Origin: Blastomyces gilchristii SLH14081
Taxonomy: Eukaryota; Ascomycota; Eurotiomycetes; Onygenales; Ajellomycetaceae
Assembly (NCBI RefSeq): GCF_000003855.2
Contig: NW_003101681.1
Coordinates: 3,373,896-3,437,895, forward strand
Direction: 5' to 3'
Length of the DNA stretch: 64,000 nucleotides
Below are positions 60,431 through 64,000 of this stretch, piece after piece. A program made the translations under genes and the position numbers. Position 1 is the stretch's first letter; every line of letters begins with the position of its first letter. The notes under the pieces are model-generated. The model was given only the letters and a program-made list of their open reading frames with translations. It did no database searches and was not told where the DNA came from.

Positions 60431-62000
60431 AAATATTATTACAAGGTCTGTGTTAAAGAGATCAACTGCTTGAAACAGATTGAGATCTGATGACTGATTG
60501 AGAGAATATCATAAATAAGTACTCTTCACAGTCAATGAGTATTTGATAAAAAGTTCAATAATATAAGTCAGATTATTCACTATAAGTCTTACTAAGTTAT
60601 CTGCAAAAATCATCAATAGAAGAGAATTAATTACTTATGAATCTTTACATCTGTTATCTCTGCAATCATCTCTTAAGCTCTTATATCAATCTTAGTATTC
60701 TGAGCCTGATACAATCTGCAGATTGATATGATGATCACTTTTTTAAATACTTAACTGCCTGCTGATGAACAAATATATATAAATCAAGTTACAAAATTCT
60801 GTAAAGACTGTGATAATCTTATATATAAGTTAATATAGAGACTCTACAGTCTTAAGCAAGTAGTACTCTTATAATATAAGAAGCAGTGAAAAATACTATT
60901 ACACTCAGAATTCTGTGTCAGTCTCTATAATACTGAACTATTTATTCATAATACAAGACAGCTTTATATAATTATCTATGTAAATGATATCTATTTCTAC
61001 AGTCTGAAACTTGATAATCTGAACTGAGTTGAAGCTCAAATCACTGCTAATTACAAGATCAAGAATGTAGAAAATTTTAATCACTATTTAAGAATGAAGA
61101 TTGATAGAGATTCAACTTTATTATCTTAATCTCTCTTCATAAGAAATCTTCTGAAGAAATTCTCAATGAATGACTGTTACTCTACATTCACTTCTAGAAA
61201 GAAGAATATTGATTTTATAAATGATAATAAGAAATTAATTATATACACAGCAGAATTTACTCTACAGTTCTATTAATTCAGTATTGAATCTCTGAAATAT
61301 CTGCTAACTAATACATATTGTAATGTAAGCTTCATTGCAGATTTTCTTGCATAATTTAGCTTATAATCTATATCAAAGAACTGAGCTGTATTTAAATATA
61401 CACTCTGATTCTCACAGAATTCAATCAATGAGAGTATAATCTATCACAGATATACTGATATTGAATGTGTGATATATACAAATACTGATTAAGTCAGTAG
61501 AGATTTTGAATTCTGTTTAATCACTGATTATATTATCTATATAATAGATGCCTCTGTTGCATGACAGAGCTGCTGTCAAACTGAGGTCTTTAAATTATCA
61601 ACTGAGGCTGAATATATTGCATTCTTAAAGACTGTCTATAAGCTTGTGTTTCTCCGCGAGATTCTAGAAGACAATGAATTCATTTCATCTCATCTTAATA
61701 ATGTAAATGCTGATAATCATCTTATTTTCATCACAGTCAATGATCTCACTTATACAATTTATACTGATAATAAATCTATCATAGAGCTATTCTCTTCTGA
61801 AGCAAGTCTGTGATGCTTAAAGTATGTAGAGGTCTATTTTCACAGTCTGCAGCATCTTGTCTGTAAGAACAAGATATCTTTTCATTATATTTCATCTGCT
61901 AAGAATGCAGTGAATGAGCTTACTAAACTACCTGAAACATTAAAATATACATATTGAAAGGAGAATATTAAGATGAAGAGATAGAGAGATAAAAAATGAT
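60431..62000 (+). pseudogene. Copia-2 reverse transcriptase and RNase H
   Basis: RT about 60440-61130: QIDMMITFLNTQLPADEQIYI (family QMDVxTAFLxGxLxEEIYM), LYSLKQVVLL, and IIIYVNDIYFY at the YVDD site with Asp to Asn. RNase H about 61490-61960: DASVA-stop-QSCCQTEVFKLSTEAEYIAF (family SRKQxxVxxSSTEAEYxA) then YTDNKSIIEL and HYISSAKNAVNELTK (family ADxLTK). A frameshift and stops make it inactive. Confidence 0.87.
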
Positions 62001-62118
62001 AAATTTCATGACTGATTTTTCATTACTACATGTTTTCCAGTCATTTTTTATACCTGTACTTGATTTAAAGGCGAGGTTTGTATGTAGCATTGTATATAGT
62101 TACTCTGATGAGTGAGGG

Positions 62119-62213
62119 TGTCAGGTCACGTGATCTGGCTCACTAATCCTTTTATTATATAACTTCTCACAGGCTAGCAACCTTTGAATCAAGCAAGCTT
62201 TGCACCTTTCATA
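62119..62213 (+). repeat. 3' LTR of Copia-2 (95 bp)
   Basis: TGTCAGGTCACGTGATC ... CACCTTTCATA. It retains more C/G than the 5' LTR (GGCTCACTAATCC, GGCTAGCAACC), especially toward its outer end. GAGTGAGGG just upstream is the likely polypurine tract. Confidence 0.88.
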
Positions 62214-62349
62214 TGAAATTGATAAGTGTACAATAATTAGCTTTGTAAATATCGGAAAAACTCTGACAACTAAAAGTTTTCAGATAACTATTATAGTCTC
62301 TGACTACATATATCTATAATAGACGATTTAGAAGAATAATAATAATAAT
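62214..62349 (+). mobile_element. LINE-A segment 5: 3' UTR end, hairpin remnant, AAT tail
   Basis: Matches LINE-3 49380-49511. The conserved hairpin is present but eroded (CTGACAACT / AGTTTTCAG). It ends in AAT repeats (62336-62349). The bases just after the tail, CATAATTTCACAT, should be its 13-bp duplication; the partner is left of the window. Confidence 0.87.
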
Positions 62350-63245
62350 CATAATTTCACATTCTTTTAAATAAGAATTACTTATTCAGTGACTGAAGAT
62401 TTTTTATTAAAACTAAATTCTTTTCTACATTTTTCATTAACTGAATTGAGTGGCACGCTTGTTATATCAGGAGAATTCAGTAACGCAGAATAAAATCAAA
62501 TAGTTTTAATCAATTTCTATGCAAAAAATTTACTTATTTTTTATCAGTTTTTCTTGTAAAAAATGTTATATCATCTGATTTTAAGTTGATATTATACTCC
62601 TTCTTACTGTATCTTAAGCAAGAGATTGTAAAAATTTTATTAATGTATTACATTCTCTTTGAAAATTTAATCTAGTTACTGAACTAGTGTAAGAAAATCA
62701 AATATTATATGCATAAAAAGTCTTTTATTCTTTTGAAATAGTCTTATTAAATTTTCAATTGAAAATAAATTAATAAATCTTTCAGGTGAAATAATCTGAG
62801 TGACCTTTTATTATAAAAGTAAAATGAGCTCCAAATCAAAATCAGTGAATGTGAAAAAAGATGTTTTCTCAGACACTATTTCTGAGATTGAAATTCTGCA
62901 GAGAAGAAAGACAGAAGAAATAGAGAAACAGCAGATTTTTAAAATATAATAACTTGAAAAAGCTAGTAAAATTGTTGAAAAACAGTGTCTGATTGAGATG
63001 AATGAAGAAGTTCTCTTAAGTTTTCATACTTAGATTAAAGAACTACAGAAGATAATCAAGCTCACACTTGAAATTTCAAATACAGTTTAAAACAACTATG
63101 AAAATTTTCAATGCAATCTCTGACTCTTCTTCTTCATCTTTTTCAAATCAGAAGAAAATATATATTCAAGTAGCAGAATTTACTGTTTTAAAAACTACTG
63201 TTTCAAAATTTATTTAAAATTCTACAAACACTCAGAAGAATAATA
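62350..63245 (+). mobile_element. LINE-B: 5' UTR end and ORF1 start, cut by a DNA transposon
   Basis: From 62350 the sequence matches LINE-3 from about 42970, i.e. 5' UTR then ORF1 (ATG at 62824, MSSKSKSVNVKKDVF, then EIEILQRRKTEEIEK). LINE-A thus appears inserted in the 5' UTR of LINE-B. The ORF1 frame is broken near 62950 and after 63090. Homology stops at about 63245. Mutated to a degree similar to LINE-A. Confidence 0.82.
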
Positions 63246-64000
63246 CTCGATCACTCAACGCCCGCGTAAACTCAATGCCTGCTCAATCTTCATTTTTTTA
63301 TCCATCTTCAAACACTCACAACATGCATCACAAAGCAGTTATACAAGCAGCAATTGATAATTTAAATATGCAATTAATTCCTATTTATACTGAGACTCTC
63401 AAAAAATATGAAATCAGTTGATATATATTATCACAGTGTTGTAGAGATGTTCAAATATTAAGAAAGAAAACAAGCTCTACTCACTATAAAGATTTCACAG
63501 ATTTGTAAGAAGAACAGCTTCTTTTGCATATTAATTAATTAACAGATTATGATTTCTCTTATATATCTCAAATACTTCATGATCTTGTTATTAAGATTTT
63601 AAAAGCATCTATTAAAATCAACTGAGTATCATACTTCTGTCAGTATTATAAGAATGTAATCAATTTACTCTATCTTTGAAATATTAATTAAAAATGCAAG
63701 ATTGTAGATAATTCAATATATTTTAAGTATTATTTTAGTCTTATAATACATTTCTTTCTTCTACTGATTTTTTACTTCTTACTAATTAATTTATAGCTAC
63801 AGATAAAAATCACTTAATATAACATTCAACTCATGAATATTTATAACTTTAATAAGAAAGAATTTCTATTAGAACTTATTCACACTCTTAAATATATTAT
63901 ATTAATTACTTCACTCAAATCAGATTATATAATAGATAGCAGTTAGAATAACAGTTAAGAATTTATAACACTACTTATCTCAATTTATATAGATAAAACC
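63246..64000 (+). mobile_element. Fot1/pogo-like DNA transposon, 5' part (runs off window)
   Basis: It starts after a TA in LINE-B with a CpG-rich edge (CTCGATCACTCAACGCCCGCG), a plausible TIR beginning for a TA-targeting Tc1/pogo element. ATG at 63275 opens a frame: AVIQAAIDNLNMQLIP, then KKYEISWYILSQ-CCRD, SSTHYKDFTDL and EEQLLLHIN, ILKASIKINWVSYF. These correspond to the psq-type helix-turn-helix followed by the Tc5/CENP-B-type DNA-binding region of fungal Fot1/pogo transposases (SRxTLxxRxxG ... LTxxQExxLxxWI ... WxxxFxxR). Stops occur at Arg/Trp/Gln positions. The DDE catalytic part is beyond the window and so is the right TIR. Confidence 0.6.

Larger units (their letters stand above)
50710..62213 (+). 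mobile_element. Copia-2, Ty1/Copia retrotransposon interrupted by Gypsy-B
   Basis: Two 95-bp LTRs are flanked by TGAAA (50705-50709, 62214-62218). Without Gypsy-B and its duplication the element is about 5.77 kb. Domain order gag, integrase, RT, RNase H. It is distinct from Copia-1 in LTR, primer site and protein sequence. It was inserted into the 3' UTR of LINE-A. Confidence 0.92.

Overview
The window looks like part of a gene-free, transposon-packed, AT-rich compartment of a filamentous fungal nuclear genome, most likely an ascomycete with repeat-induced point mutation (RIP) or a RIP-like process. The evidence is Ty3/Gypsy, Ty1/Copia, EEP-RT-RNaseH LINE (Tad1/I-like), hAT and Fot1/pogo-type elements, all carrying C-to-T and G-to-A damage, CpG loss and many in-frame stops. 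I see no intact host gene, tRNA or rRNA. Species cannot be named from the sequence.

The layout is a nest. One LINE copy (LINE-A, + strand) is the backbone from 17352 to about 62349. It is split into five consecutive pieces (17352-18433, 21460-22274, 29527-29577, 50160-50709, 62214-62349) that match positions 46.9-49.5 kb of a full-length sister copy in order. The insertions into it, left to right, are: Gypsy-A copy I (ends at 17351, its start lies left of the window); an unidentified 3-kb insert built on mirrored pyrimidine/purine minisatellites with a 100-N gap (18434-21459); Gypsy-A copy III (22275-29526); Copia-1 (29578-50159); and Copia-2 (50710-62213). Exact target-site duplications (TSDs) support the nesting for Gypsy-A III (AAAAT), Copia-1 (AAATA) and Copia-2 (TGAAA).

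The next level of nesting is as follows. Gypsy-A I is broken by an hAT element whose 3' part is at 4363-5454, by an hAT-derived MITE (7394-7898, TSD GGTCTGAC) and by a 5'-truncated LINE (LINE-1, 8990-14458, 13-bp TSD). The hAT element is itself cut by Gypsy-A II (1-4362, minus strand). The 3-kb insert holds a second MITE (20625-21130, TSD GATGAATC). Copia-1 is broken twice by full-length LINEs in opposite orientation (LINE-2 at 32108-39747 minus, LINE-3 at 41854-49511 plus), which makes a 7.6-kb inverted repeat around a 2.1-kb spacer. Copia-2 holds Gypsy-B (52582-58307, TSD TAAGA). At the right edge LINE-A abuts the 5' region of a further LINE (LINE-B), which is interrupted at about 63246 by a Fot1/pogo-like DNA transposon running off the window.

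None of the coding regions is intact, so these are fossils rather than a working system. The most interesting signals are the mutation pattern and some element biology. The outermost bases of nearly every element keep CpG and CC/GG while the interior is eroded. Tryptophan codons become TGA rather than TAG, which points to a CpC/GpG context. A shared 3' terminus links the MITEs to an hAT transposase relative. Gypsy-A carries about 1.7 kb of extra sequence after integrase. The LINE has 155-bp tandem units in its 5' UTR and a conserved 3' hairpin. Copia-2 has a half-tRNA(iMet)-type primer site.
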